DNA of 13,170 nt from Thiobacillaceae bacterium. Its GTDB lineage: Bacteria > Pseudomonadota > Gammaproteobacteria > Burkholderiales > Thiobacillaceae. Below, one piece after another: positions 7,412 through 13,170 of the stretch. Location: NCBI GenBank assembly GCA_012274165.1, contig JAAPAA010000217.1:1-13170 (forward strand). Direction: 5' to 3'. The notes beneath the pieces were generated by a model that was not told where the DNA came from, did not search any database, and saw only the letters and a program-made list of their open reading frames with translations. Each line of letters starts with the position of its first letter. Position 1 is the stretch's first letter. Position numbers and translations under genes: made by a program.

Positions 7412-7448
7412 AAGCGCCGGAGTCAAATCCAGCCTTACCCGCAGCATC
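7397..7448. repeat. Imperfect inverted repeat in the leader of the gene at 7467
   Basis: The ends are GATGC (7397-7401) and GCATC (7444-7448). Moving inward, GCG (7403-7405) can face CGC (7440-7442) and TAAG (7411-7414) can face CTTA (7434-7437), with small bulges. A competing local stem pairs CGGCG (7401-7405) with CGCCG (7415-7419). The overall form resembles the short intergenic palindromic repeats common in proteobacterial genomes, but only one copy is in this window so repetition cannot be shown. It could instead be an mRNA leader fold or a weak terminator for the preceding gene. Confidence 0.35.
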
Positions 7449-7466
7449 TGAAACAACGGAGGATTT

Positions 7467-7880
7467 ATGCAAAACGTAGACTACACCCACTTCGATTTCG
7501 GTGAACGCCTGAATGGCTTCATTCACGAAGTCATGAATTACGGCGGCGCGCCCCGCGCCGAGAGCGACCTCACCGAAGGCCAAAAAGTCTTCACGCGGGC
7601 AGTCAAGCGCGAAATGGTGAAATACGCCGATCCCAACCGCCACGGCTATCCGCACAACCTGCTCGAACAAATGGAATCCTTCACCCGCACCATCGGTGAT
7701 CTGCACAATTCCTATTTTGATTCAGGCATGCGCAAAGTCAGCGACTGTCTCTACAACCGCTGGAAAATGCTTTACGACGAGACCAAAAAACTGGCCGCAG
7801 CGGGTGGCGACACCAAACCGGCCTGGGTTGATGTCATCAAAACCGAACAAACCGACATGCCTGCGTTTTTCGACGCATAA
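7467..7880 (+). CDS. Conserved-looking hypothetical protein, 137 residues, beside sat
   Basis: I do not recognise this family. The protein is soluble, with no signal peptide or membrane segment, rich in charged and aromatic residues, and probably mostly helical (for example HNLLEQMESFTRTIGDLHNS and RWKMLYDETKKLAAAG). It has a single cysteine (near residue 94, in SDCLYNRW) and several histidines, with no obvious metal-binding or catalytic motif. It is very likely a real gene: GGAGGA at 7458-7463 lies just ahead of the ATG, codon use matches the neighbours, and a strong terminator follows 13 bases after the stop. That terminator makes it a separate unit from sat. Its place directly upstream of the sulfur-oxidation cluster suggests, but does not show, a connected role. 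Confidence 0.8.
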   Translation: MQNVDYTHFDFGERLNGFIHEVMNYGGAPRAESDLTEGQKVFTRAVKREMVKYADPNRHGYPHNLLEQMESFTRTIGDLHNSYFDSGMRKVSDCLYNRWKMLYDETKKLAAAGGDTKPAWVDVIKTEQTDMPAFFDA

Positions 7881-7892
7881 CATGATGTTTTT

Positions 7893-7927
7893 AATAAAAA
7901 AGCCCGGATTTTCCGGGCTTTTTTATT
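7893..7927. terminator. Intrinsic terminator after the gene at 7467
   Basis: GCCCGGA (7902-7908) pairs with TCCGGGC (7912-7918) around a TTT loop and is followed by six T (7919-7924). On the left six A (7896-7901) pair with these T residues and the dyad extends to 7893 and 7927, giving 16-base arms. It is a strong rho-independent signal and, being symmetric, could also act on the other strand. It separates the upstream gene from the sat-aprBA unit. Confidence 0.92.
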
Positions 7928-8045
7928 GGCATCCTTCAATATCAACCCGGCTTATCCTTTTATAAAAATAAAGCATTATTCACGCGCCAGTCACGGTGCT
8001 ATTCTCCCCGGACTCTAATACCCCCATCAAGTCTGAGGAGACAGC
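7928..8045 (+). promoter_or_regulatory. Probable sat leader and promoter region (no clear hexamer pair)
   Basis: This 118-base stretch is AT-rich in its first half, especially TTTTATAAAAATAAAG near 7958-7973, in contrast to the GC-rich genes on each side. It lies after a strong terminator, so the sat-aprBA promoter should be here. TATAAA at 7961-7966 and TCTAAT at 8014-8019 are each good -10 candidates, but neither has a convincing -35 at the right distance. The stretch ends in the strong Shine-Dalgarno GAGGAG at 8035-8040, 5 bases before the sat ATG. Confidence 0.45.
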
Positions 8046-9263
8046 ATGTCCAAACTGGTACGCCCCCACGGCGGCGGAGAACTCATACCCCTGCTGCTGA
8101 CCGGAGATGCCCTCGCTGCCGAAAAAACTCGCGCTGCCTCGCTCCCCAAAATCAAGATGACCTCGCGTGAAACCGGCGATCTCATCATGCTGGGCATCGG
8201 TGGTTTCACCCCGCTGGACGGCTTCATGACCCACGCCGACTGGCAAGGCGTGTGCGACGGCTACAAAATGGCCAACGGCCTGTTCTGGCCGATTCCGGTC
8301 ACCCTTTCCACCGACGAAGTGACCGGCCAAAGCATTGCGGTGGGCGCCAATGTCGCGCTGGTTAACGGTGAATCCGGTGAAATCATGGGCACCATGAAAA
8401 TCACCGAAAAATACGCCATCGACAAGGCGCACGAGTGCATGCAGGTTTACAAGACCACCGACCTCGAACATCCCGGCGTGAAGATGGTGATGGAACAAGG
8501 CGCAATCAATCTGGCCGGCCCGGTCAAGGTGCTGTCCACTGGCGGATTCAAGGAAGAGTACGGCGACCAGTTCATGACCCCCGCCGAAACGCGCGCCGCT
8601 TTCGAGAAAGCCGGCTGGAGCCGCGTCGCCGCATTCCAGACGCGCAACCCGATGCATCGCTCGCACGAATACCTGGCCAAGATCGCCATCGAAACCATGG
8701 ACGGCGTGCTGATTCATTCGCTGCTGGGCGCGCTGAAGCCGGGCGATATCCCCGCCGAAGTGCGTTCCGAAGCCATCAGCACCCTGGTCGAGAACTACTT
8801 CGCGCCCAACACCGTGATCCAGGCAGGCTACCCGCTGGACATGCGTTATGCCGGCCCGCGTGAGGCCCTGCTGCACGCGCTGTTCCGCCAGAACTATGGC
8901 TGCTCGCACCTGATCGTTGGGCGTGACCACGCTGGCGTGGGTGACTACTACGGCCCGTTCGACGCACAGAAGATTTTCGACGAAATCCCCGCTGGCTCGC
9001 TCGAAACCACCAACATGAACATCGACTGGACGTTCTGGTGCAACAAGTGCGGCGGCATGGCCTCGCAGCGCACCTGCCCGCACGGCAAGGAAGACCGCAT
9101 CCTGCTGTCCGGCACCAAAGTGCGTTCGATGCTCTCGGAAGGTCAAGCCCTGCCGGTCGAGTTCAGCCGCCCGGAAGTCGCCGCCGTGCTGCAGAAGTAC
9201 TACGCCGGCCTGACCGCCGAGCAGAACGTCAAGGTTGAGTTGAAAGGCCATTCGGCCAAATGA
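8046..9263 (+). CDS. sat: Sulfate adenylyltransferase (ATP sulfurylase), dissimilatory type
   Basis: A 405-residue homo-oligomeric-type ATP sulfurylase, of the kind found with dissimilatory APS reductase and not the CysDN type. The nucleotide/sulfate-binding motif QTRNPMHRSHE is at 198-208, GRDHAGVGD at 292-300, and LSGTKVRSML is near 356-365. A zinc-ribbon-like set, Cys332, Cys335, Cys344 and His346 (WCNKCGG and RTCPHG), is also present, as in archaeal and purple-sulfur-bacterial enzymes. In a sulfur oxidiser the enzyme works toward ATP: APS plus pyrophosphate gives ATP and sulfate, a substrate-level phosphorylation. The start is fixed by GAGGAG 5 bases upstream. aprB follows after 118 bases without an evident terminator, so the three genes probably form one operon. 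The direction of catalysis is inferred from context; a sulfate reducer would use the same gene set in the other direction. Confidence 0.97.
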   Translation: MSKLVRPHGGGELIPLLLTGDALAAEKTRAASLPKIKMTSRETGDLIMLGIGGFTPLDGFMTHADWQGVCDGYKMANGLFWPIPVTLSTDEVTGQSIAVGANVALVNGESGEIMGTMKITEKYAIDKAHECMQVYKTTDLEHPGVKMVMEQGAINLAGPVKVLSTGGFKEEYGDQFMTPAETRAAFEKAGWSRVAAFQTRNPMHRSHEYLAKIAIETMDGVLIHSLLGALKPGDIPAEVRSEAISTLVENYFAPNTVIQAGYPLDMRYAGPREALLHALFRQNYGCSHLIVGRDHAGVGDYYGPFDAQKIFDEIPAGSLETTNMNIDWTFWCNKCGGMASQRTCPHGKEDRILLSGTKVRSMLSEGQALPVEFSRPEVAAVLQKYYAGLTAEQNVKVELKGHSAK

Positions 9264-9339
9264 AGCTTTTAGGACACGACCCTGACGGAAGCGGATTCGC
9301 GATACGCCCCGGCCAAGGACGGGTTCAGTTCTAATCGGA

Positions 9340-9367
9340 CCGCGACGTACGCGGATTGTTAGCTAAC
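9340..9367. promoter_or_regulatory. Two small dyads just ahead of aprB
   Basis: CCGCG (9340-9344) and CGCGG (9350-9354) form a 5-bp inverted repeat around ACGTA, and the perfect 10-bp palindrome GTTAGCTAAC follows at 9358-9367, 3 bases before the AGGAG ribosome binding site. They are the only structure I see in the 118-base sat-aprB gap. They may affect mRNA processing, translation or a regulator; the sizes are small enough for chance. Confidence 0.25.
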
Positions 9368-9381
9368 TTTAGGAGACTGTA

Positions 9382-9855
9382 ATGCCAACCTATGTTCGTA
9401 CCGATAAGTGCGATGGCTGCAAAGGTCAGGATAAGACCGCTTGCATGTACATCTGCCCGCACGACCTGATGAAACTGGACAAGGACGGTTCGGAAACCGG
9501 CCACGCCATGCGCGCGTTCAACCAGGAACCCGAGCAATGCTGGGAATGTTATTCCTGCGTGAAAATTTGCCCGCAGCAGGCGATCGAATGTCGCCACTAC
9601 GCTGACGTCGTGCCGCTGGGCGGCATGGTGCAGCCGCTGCGTGGTTCCGACTCCATCATGTGGACGATCAAGTTCCGCAATGGCGTGCTGAAGCGTTTCA
9701 AATTCCCGATCCGCACCACGCCCGAAGGTTCCATCGACTGCTACGGCGGCAAGCCCATGCCCAAGATGGCCGAGATCGAGACCACCGGTTCGTTCACCCG
9801 CGACATGATGGGTGGTTACCGTGCTGGCAATCCTGCTGAACTGATCCGCAAGTAA
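9382..9855 (+). CDS. aprB: Adenylylsulfate (APS) reductase, beta subunit, ferredoxin-type
   Basis: A 157-residue iron-sulfur subunit of cytoplasmic dissimilatory APS reductase. Two [4Fe-4S] cysteine sets are visible: Cys10, Cys13, Cys21 and Cys25 (CDGCKG..ACMYICPHD), and Cys53, Cys56, Cys59 and Cys63 (CWECYSCVKICP). The spacing with the long gap in the first set is characteristic of AprB. The C-terminal part, including FRNGVLKRFKFPIRTTPEGS, is the tail that wraps around AprA in known structures. AprB passes electrons between the AprA flavin and a membrane acceptor. AGGAG at 9371-9375 gives a 6-base spacing to the ATG, and aprA follows after 18 bases. Confidence 0.97.
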   Translation: MPTYVRTDKCDGCKGQDKTACMYICPHDLMKLDKDGSETGHAMRAFNQEPEQCWECYSCVKICPQQAIECRHYADVVPLGGMVQPLRGSDSIMWTIKFRNGVLKRFKFPIRTTPEGSIDCYGGKPMPKMAEIETTGSFTRDMMGGYRAGNPAELIRK

Positions 9856-9873
9856 TTTAGAGAGGTAAACAAA

Positions 9874-11895
9874 ATGGCTGGAGAATTTGGTAATCCCGAA
9901 GTAGTCCAGGAGGAAGTAGACATCCTCCTGATCGGCGGTGGCATGGCATGCTGCGGCGCTGGTTACGAAGTCATGCGCTGGGCAGATGCTGCCAAGGCAG
10001 AGATGGGCATTGACCTGAAAATCAAGCTGGTCGACAAGGCTGCAATGGACCGCTCCGGCGCCGTCGCGCAGGGCCTGTCCGCAATCAACACCTACATCGG
10101 CTCCGAGCAGGATCCCGCCGACTACGCCCGCATGGTCTCCAACGACCTGATGGGTATCACCCGCGACGACCTGGCCTATGACCTGGGCCGCAACGTGGAT
10201 GATTCCGTGCACCTGTTCGAAGAATGGGGTCTGCCGATCTGGAAAACCGACGAAAACGGCGAGCGTCATGACGGCGCCCAGGGTCTGCCCGCACTGAAGG
10301 ACGGCGGCAAGCCCGTACGTTCCGGCAAATGGCAGATCATGATCAACGGCGAATCCTACAAATGGATCGTTGCTGAAGCCACCAAAAAAGCGCTCGGCAT
10401 GGACCGCATCGAAGAGCGCATCTTCATCGTCAAGCTGGTCAACGACAAGAACGACCCCAACCGCATCGCCGGTGCCGTCGGCTTCTCGACCCGCGACCAT
10501 AAAGTCGTGGTGTACAAGGCCAAGGCCATTCTGCTGGCTGCTGGCGGTTGCGTGAACATCTTCCGTCCGCGTTCGGTGGGTGAAGGTACCGGCCGTGCCT
10601 GGTATCCGGTGTGGAACGCAGGTTCGACCTATGCGATGGCTGCCGAAGCTGGCGCCGAGCTGACCATGATGGAAAACCGCTTCGTTCCCGCCCGCTTCAA
10701 GGACGGTTACGGCCCGGTTGGCGCCTGGTTCCTGCTGTTCAAGGCCCAGGCTGTCAACGCCTACGGCGAAGTCTACATGGTGAAAAACAAGGAACTGCTG
10801 AACGACTACCCCCCCTACGGGCAGGCAGCCGTTCCCGCATCGTGTCTGCGTAACCACCTGATGCTGAAGGAAATGAAGGAAGGCCGCGGCCCCATTTACA
10901 TGGACACCGTGACCGCCTTGGCAAAACTGCGTGAAACGCTGACCCCGCGCGAAGTGAAGCACCTGGAAGCCGAAGCCTGGGAAGACTTTCTCGACATGTG
11001 CGTCGGCCAGTGTGGCATCTGGGTCGGGGAAAACATCGAGCCGGAGAAGAAAAACTCCGAACTGATGCCGACCGAGCCCTACCTGCTCGGTTCACACTCC
11101 GGCTGCTGCGGCATCTGGGTGTCGGGTCCGACCGATATCGGCGCACCGACCTCCGAAGACCACGCCGACGCAGACAAGATCCCGGCTCACCTGCCCAAGG
11201 GCTGGAACTGGGGCTACCGCTCGATGACCACGGTCAAGGGTCTGTTCACCGCCGGCGACGGCGTGGGCGCGTCCGGCCACAAGTTCTCCTCCGGCTCACA
11301 CGCGGAAGGCCGCATGTGCGCCAAGTCCATGGTCAAGTACTGCATCGACAACAAGGACATGAAACCCGAACTCGACACCTCCGTCGAGCAACTGGTGGAA
11401 GACATCTACAAGCCGGTGCGTACCTTCCTTGAGCACAAGGACTACACCACCGCGATCGACGTCAACCCCAACTACATCACGCCCAAGATGCTGCAGTTCC
11501 GCCTGCAGAAGATCATGGACGAGTATGTTGCGGGTGTCGCGACCTACTACACGACCAATGCCAACATGCTGGGCGTGGCTGAAGACAAGCTGAACATGCT
11601 GAAGGAAGACGCCGAGAAGATGCGTGCAAAAGACCTGCACGAACTGCTGCGCGCCTGGGAAAACTACCACCGTATCCTGACGGCGGAAGCCCACATGAAG
11701 CACATCCAGTTCCGTCAGGAAAGCCGTTACCCCGGCTTCTACTACCGCATGGACAAGAACTTTGTCGATGAAGAAAACTGGCATTGCTTTGTGAACTCGG
11801 TCTACGACAAGAACTCCAAACAGTGGAACTGCTTCAAGCGTGCCCACGTGGATCTGGTCGACAAGTCCAAGCTGTTCAAGCCCGCTGCGCACTAA
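9874..11895 (+). CDS. aprA: Adenylylsulfate (APS) reductase, alpha subunit, flavoprotein
   Basis: A 673-residue FAD subunit of the fumarate reductase/succinate dehydrogenase-like flavoprotein family. In a sulfur oxidiser it joins sulfite and AMP to form APS and releases two electrons. The dinucleotide-binding start is LLIGGGMACCGAGYEV at about 18-33, with DRSGAVAQGLSAINTY (Asn72) next. Trp243 in GRAWYPVW, Arg274 in ENRFVPARFKDGYGP and His408 in GSHSGCCGIWVSGP are the likely counterparts of active-site Trp, Arg and His residues described for the Archaeoglobus enzyme, matched by motif and offset from memory. SGHKFSSGSHAEGRMCAK near 467-484 is the conserved FAD-contacting segment. The start has GAGAGG 8 bases upstream. 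Acceptor genes aprM or qmoABC are absent from the window, so the electron partner must be encoded elsewhere. A terminator follows 20 bases after the stop. Confidence 0.98.
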   Translation: MAGEFGNPEVVQEEVDILLIGGGMACCGAGYEVMRWADAAKAEMGIDLKIKLVDKAAMDRSGAVAQGLSAINTYIGSEQDPADYARMVSNDLMGITRDDLAYDLGRNVDDSVHLFEEWGLPIWKTDENGERHDGAQGLPALKDGGKPVRSGKWQIMINGESYKWIVAEATKKALGMDRIEERIFIVKLVNDKNDPNRIAGAVGFSTRDHKVVVYKAKAILLAAGGCVNIFRPRSVGEGTGRAWYPVWNAGSTYAMAAEAGAELTMMENRFVPARFKDGYGPVGAWFLLFKAQAVNAYGEVYMVKNKELLNDYPPYGQAAVPASCLRNHLMLKEMKEGRGPIYMDTVTALAKLRETLTPREVKHLEAEAWEDFLDMCVGQCGIWVGENIEPEKKNSELMPTEPYLLGSHSGCCGIWVSGPTDIGAPTSEDHADADKIPAHLPKGWNWGYRSMTTVKGLFTAGDGVGASGHKFSSGSHAEGRMCAKSMVKYCIDNKDMKPELDTSVEQLVEDIYKPVRTFLEHKDYTTAIDVNPNYITPKMLQFRLQKIMDEYVAGVATYYTTNANMLGVAEDKLNMLKEDAEKMRAKDLHELLRAWENYHRILTAEAHMKHIQFRQESRYPGFYYRMDKNFVDEENWHCFVNSVYDKNSKQWNCFKRAHVDLVDKSKLFKPAAH

Positions 11896-11915
11896 TCCGC
11901 GCCTAAGGTACGAAG

Positions 11916-11944
11916 ACGGGCACCTTCGGGTGTCCGTTTTTTTT
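11916..11944 (+). terminator. Intrinsic terminator of the sat-aprBA unit
   Basis: ACGGGCACC (11916-11924) pairs with GGTGTCCGT (11929-11937) with one G-U pair, closing on the extra-stable C(UUCG)G tetraloop, and is followed by a run of eight T (11937-11944). It begins 20 bases after the aprA stop and marks the end of the operon, so the next gene needs its own promoter. Confidence 0.95.
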
Positions 11945-12057
11945 CCTGCCTGCAAAACAGCATGGCTGACAAGGTTTAGCATCCAGTCGAAAGCGCGTAA
12001 CCTTGCGTTTTCGTGTGTGTGTTGAGTAATGGGGTTGACCCCCGAAAGAAGGCTGAA

Positions 12058-12924
12058 ATGAACGAAAATGAATTCAAAGACCTGATCGACGACTCCCCCT
12101 TCGCGGGCAGCCCGGTCAAACCCATCATGCTGGCAGAAAACGCGACGCTGCAATTCCGTTGCCACCGCAACGTCAAATGCTGGAACGCCTGCTGCAGCAA
12201 CATCGATATACCCCTCACTCCCTACGACGTGCTGCGCCTGAAAAAGCGCCTGGACATGTCATCGGGTGACTTCCTCAAGCAGTACTCGATCCCGTTCGAA
12301 ATGGACAAGGAAGGCATGCCCGGTATCAAGCTGAACCCGGTCGAAGGCGGCACCGCGTGCCAGTTCATGACCCCCGAAGGCTGCGGCGTCTACGAAGACC
12401 GTCCCACCGCCTGTCGTTACTATCCGGTTGCGTTGTTGACCATGCGCCGCTCAGACGAATACGTCGATCGCAGCGCCTATGCCCTGGTGAAGGAATCACA
12501 CTGCCTCGGCCATTTTGAAGACAAGACCCAGACCATCGAGCAATACCGCGCCGAACAGGGCGTAGTCGAATACGACGAAAAGGCGCATGCCTGGCGTCAA
12601 CTGGTGGTCAAGCGCAAATCGGCCGGCCCCACCATCGGCAAGCCTTCGCCGGTGTCGAACCAGCTGTTCTTCATGGCGAGCTACGACATGGATCGCTTCC
12701 GTGCCTTTGTCATGAGCCCGAGCTTCAACGACACCTACGATATCCCGGTCGAAATCATGGCGACACTGATCGCCGACGACGAAGTCCTGCTCGACTTCGG
12801 CCTGAATTTTTTGCGCCACGCCCTGTTCGGCGAAGAGTTCGTCAAACAGCATCCGGGTGCTTACGAAAAACGTGTGGCACGCCGCCGCGCCCTGGCCGAG
12901 CAAAACCCGGAATCCGAGTTCTAG
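12058..12924 (+). CDS. YkgJ family cysteine-cluster protein
   Basis: A 288-residue soluble protein with the YkgJ (UPF0153) cysteine pattern, expected to bind zinc or an iron-sulfur centre. The N-terminal set is Cys35, Cys41, Cys45 and Cys46 (FRCHRNVKCWNACCSN). The second is Cys101, Cys109 and Cys119, in CQFMTPEGCGVYEDRP and TACRYYP; the xRPxxCRxYP ending is typical of the family. Residues about 185-288, with a long acidic and helical tail, go beyond the usual family core of 100-150 residues and I cannot assign them. The biochemical role of the family is not established. The ATG at 12058 is chosen over an in-frame GTG at 12013 because AAGG at 12049-12052 lies 5 bases upstream. It is separated from aprA by a terminator but shares its direction. 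A link to APS reductase is conjecture. Confidence 0.88.
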   Translation: MNENEFKDLIDDSPFAGSPVKPIMLAENATLQFRCHRNVKCWNACCSNIDIPLTPYDVLRLKKRLDMSSGDFLKQYSIPFEMDKEGMPGIKLNPVEGGTACQFMTPEGCGVYEDRPTACRYYPVALLTMRRSDEYVDRSAYALVKESHCLGHFEDKTQTIEQYRAEQGVVEYDEKAHAWRQLVVKRKSAGPTIGKPSPVSNQLFFMASYDMDRFRAFVMSPSFNDTYDIPVEIMATLIADDEVLLDFGLNFLRHALFGEEFVKQHPGAYEKRVARRRALAEQNPESEF

Positions 12925-12930
12925 CAAAAA

Positions 12931-12969
12931 ATGGCGCGCGAGGACGACCGATATTCGAGCGATCACTAA
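12931..12969 (+). other. 12-codon open frame between the YkgJ and DUF4124 genes
   Basis: ATG at 12931 opens a short frame, MAREDDRYSSDH, that stops with TAA at 12967-12969, two bases before the ATG of the next gene (TAAGCATG). There is no Shine-Dalgarno for it, only a run of A. It could help ribosomes reach the following start, which also lacks a good binding site, or it may be chance. Confidence 0.2.
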
Positions 12970-12971
12970 GC

Positions 12972-13170
12972 ATGCGAAGCGCGATCCTGATGGGCGGTGT
13001 GGCACTGGTACTAGCGACCAGTGTGCAGGCCGCCACGCTTAACAAATGCATCGATGCGCATGGCCAGGTCACCTATTCCAACCTGCCCTGCCGCAACGCG
13101 CGCGAAGCCCGTGCGGTGGAAATCGATCCGGCGCCCACACCCGACCCGGTCAAGCAACACGTGATCAAAC
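12972..13170 (+). CDS. DUF4124 domain protein, secreted (3'-truncated by window edge)
   Basis: The first 66 codons of a gene that runs off the right edge. The protein begins MRSAILMGGVALVLATSVQA, a signal peptide with probable cleavage after QA at residue 20. It is followed by TLNKCIDAHGQVTYSNLPC, the DUF4124 hallmark with a cysteine pair (Cys26 and Cys40) and the KCxDxxGxVxYSxxPC pattern. Such proteins are periplasmic or exported and their function is not defined. A proline-rich linker (PAPTPDPV) starts at about residue 53. No clear Shine-Dalgarno is visible at the ATG, and no other in-frame start precedes it closely. The gene starts 47 bases after the YkgJ stop and may be in the same transcript. 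Confidence 0.85.
   Translation, partial: MRSAILMGGVALVLATSVQAATLNKCIDAHGQVTYSNLPCRNAREARAVEIDPAPTPDPVKQHVIK

Noticed and set aside
7980..9251. 423-codon minus-strand open frame opposite sat
   Set aside because: Sat is certain from its motifs; the antisense frame has no family resemblance and ends in the sat promoter region.
9331..10962. 543-codon open frame on the minus strand across aprB and aprA
   Set aside because: It is exactly antisense to two certain genes, has no ribosome binding site or recognisable domain, and is the kind of long shadow frame that GC-rich codon bias creates.
12032..12043. GGGGT/ACCCC dyad ahead of the YkgJ gene
   Set aside because: Five pairs around two bases is too small to separate from chance, and it has no clear relation to a promoter.
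1..13170. Mobile elements, CRISPR arrays, toxin-antitoxin or defence genes, tRNA or rRNA
   Set aside because: No direct repeat arrays, transposase or integrase motifs, or RNA gene signatures were seen; gene content and composition look like ordinary chromosome.

Overview
The window looks like a chromosomal segment of a GC-rich, sulfur-oxidising betaproteobacterium of the Thiobacillus type. The main reason is a compact cluster for dissimilatory sulfate activation and APS reduction (sat, aprB, aprA), next to housekeeping isoprenoid and folate genes (xseB, ispA, dxs, folE2) in an order I associate with Thiobacillus and its relatives. The genus is inferred from gene content and general knowledge; no database search was run. 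I see no insertion sequence, phage gene, CRISPR array, tRNA or rRNA, and no gene-free stretch longer than about 170 bases.

Bases 1-3125: the C-terminal half of a class I/II PLP aminotransferase, cut by the left edge, is followed 28 bases later by an inner-membrane YihY/BrkB-type protein fused to a C-terminal cyclic-nucleotide-binding domain. xseB (exonuclease VII small subunit) and ispA (farnesyl diphosphate synthase) then overlap by 8 bases.

Bases 3126-5951: dxs starts on the base after the ispA stop. folE2 (type IB GTP cyclohydrolase) follows a 95-base gap that holds a candidate promoter overlapped by a near-perfect 23-bp palindrome and, in the probable leader, a second perfect hairpin. 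A perfect 18-bp stem between folE2 and the convergent gene downstream should terminate transcription from both sides.

Bases 5952-7368: an exported retropepsin-like aspartic protease (minus strand) and a class I glutamine amidotransferase (plus strand) diverge with almost no space between them. Their start codons abut or overlap, so each gene's promoter must lie inside the other gene.

Bases 7369-7927: an unrecognised 137-residue protein with a strong ribosome binding site is closed by a strong intrinsic terminator. Its leader contains an imperfect 52-base inverted repeat.

Bases 7928-11944: sat, aprB and aprA run in one direction and end in a UUCG-tetraloop terminator. In a sulfur oxidiser these enzymes work in reverse: AprBA oxidises sulfite with AMP to APS, passing electrons on, and Sat converts APS plus pyrophosphate to ATP and sulfate. 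No aprM or qmo gene for an electron acceptor lies inside the window.

Bases 11945-13170: a YkgJ-type cysteine-cluster protein, then the start of a secreted DUF4124 protein cut by the right edge and preceded by a 12-codon open frame.

The likeliest leads for new biology are the BrkB/cyclic-nucleotide fusion, the unrecognised gene beside sat, the palindromic element ahead of folE2 and the start-to-start protease/amidotransferase pair. None of them amounts to a demonstrated new system.
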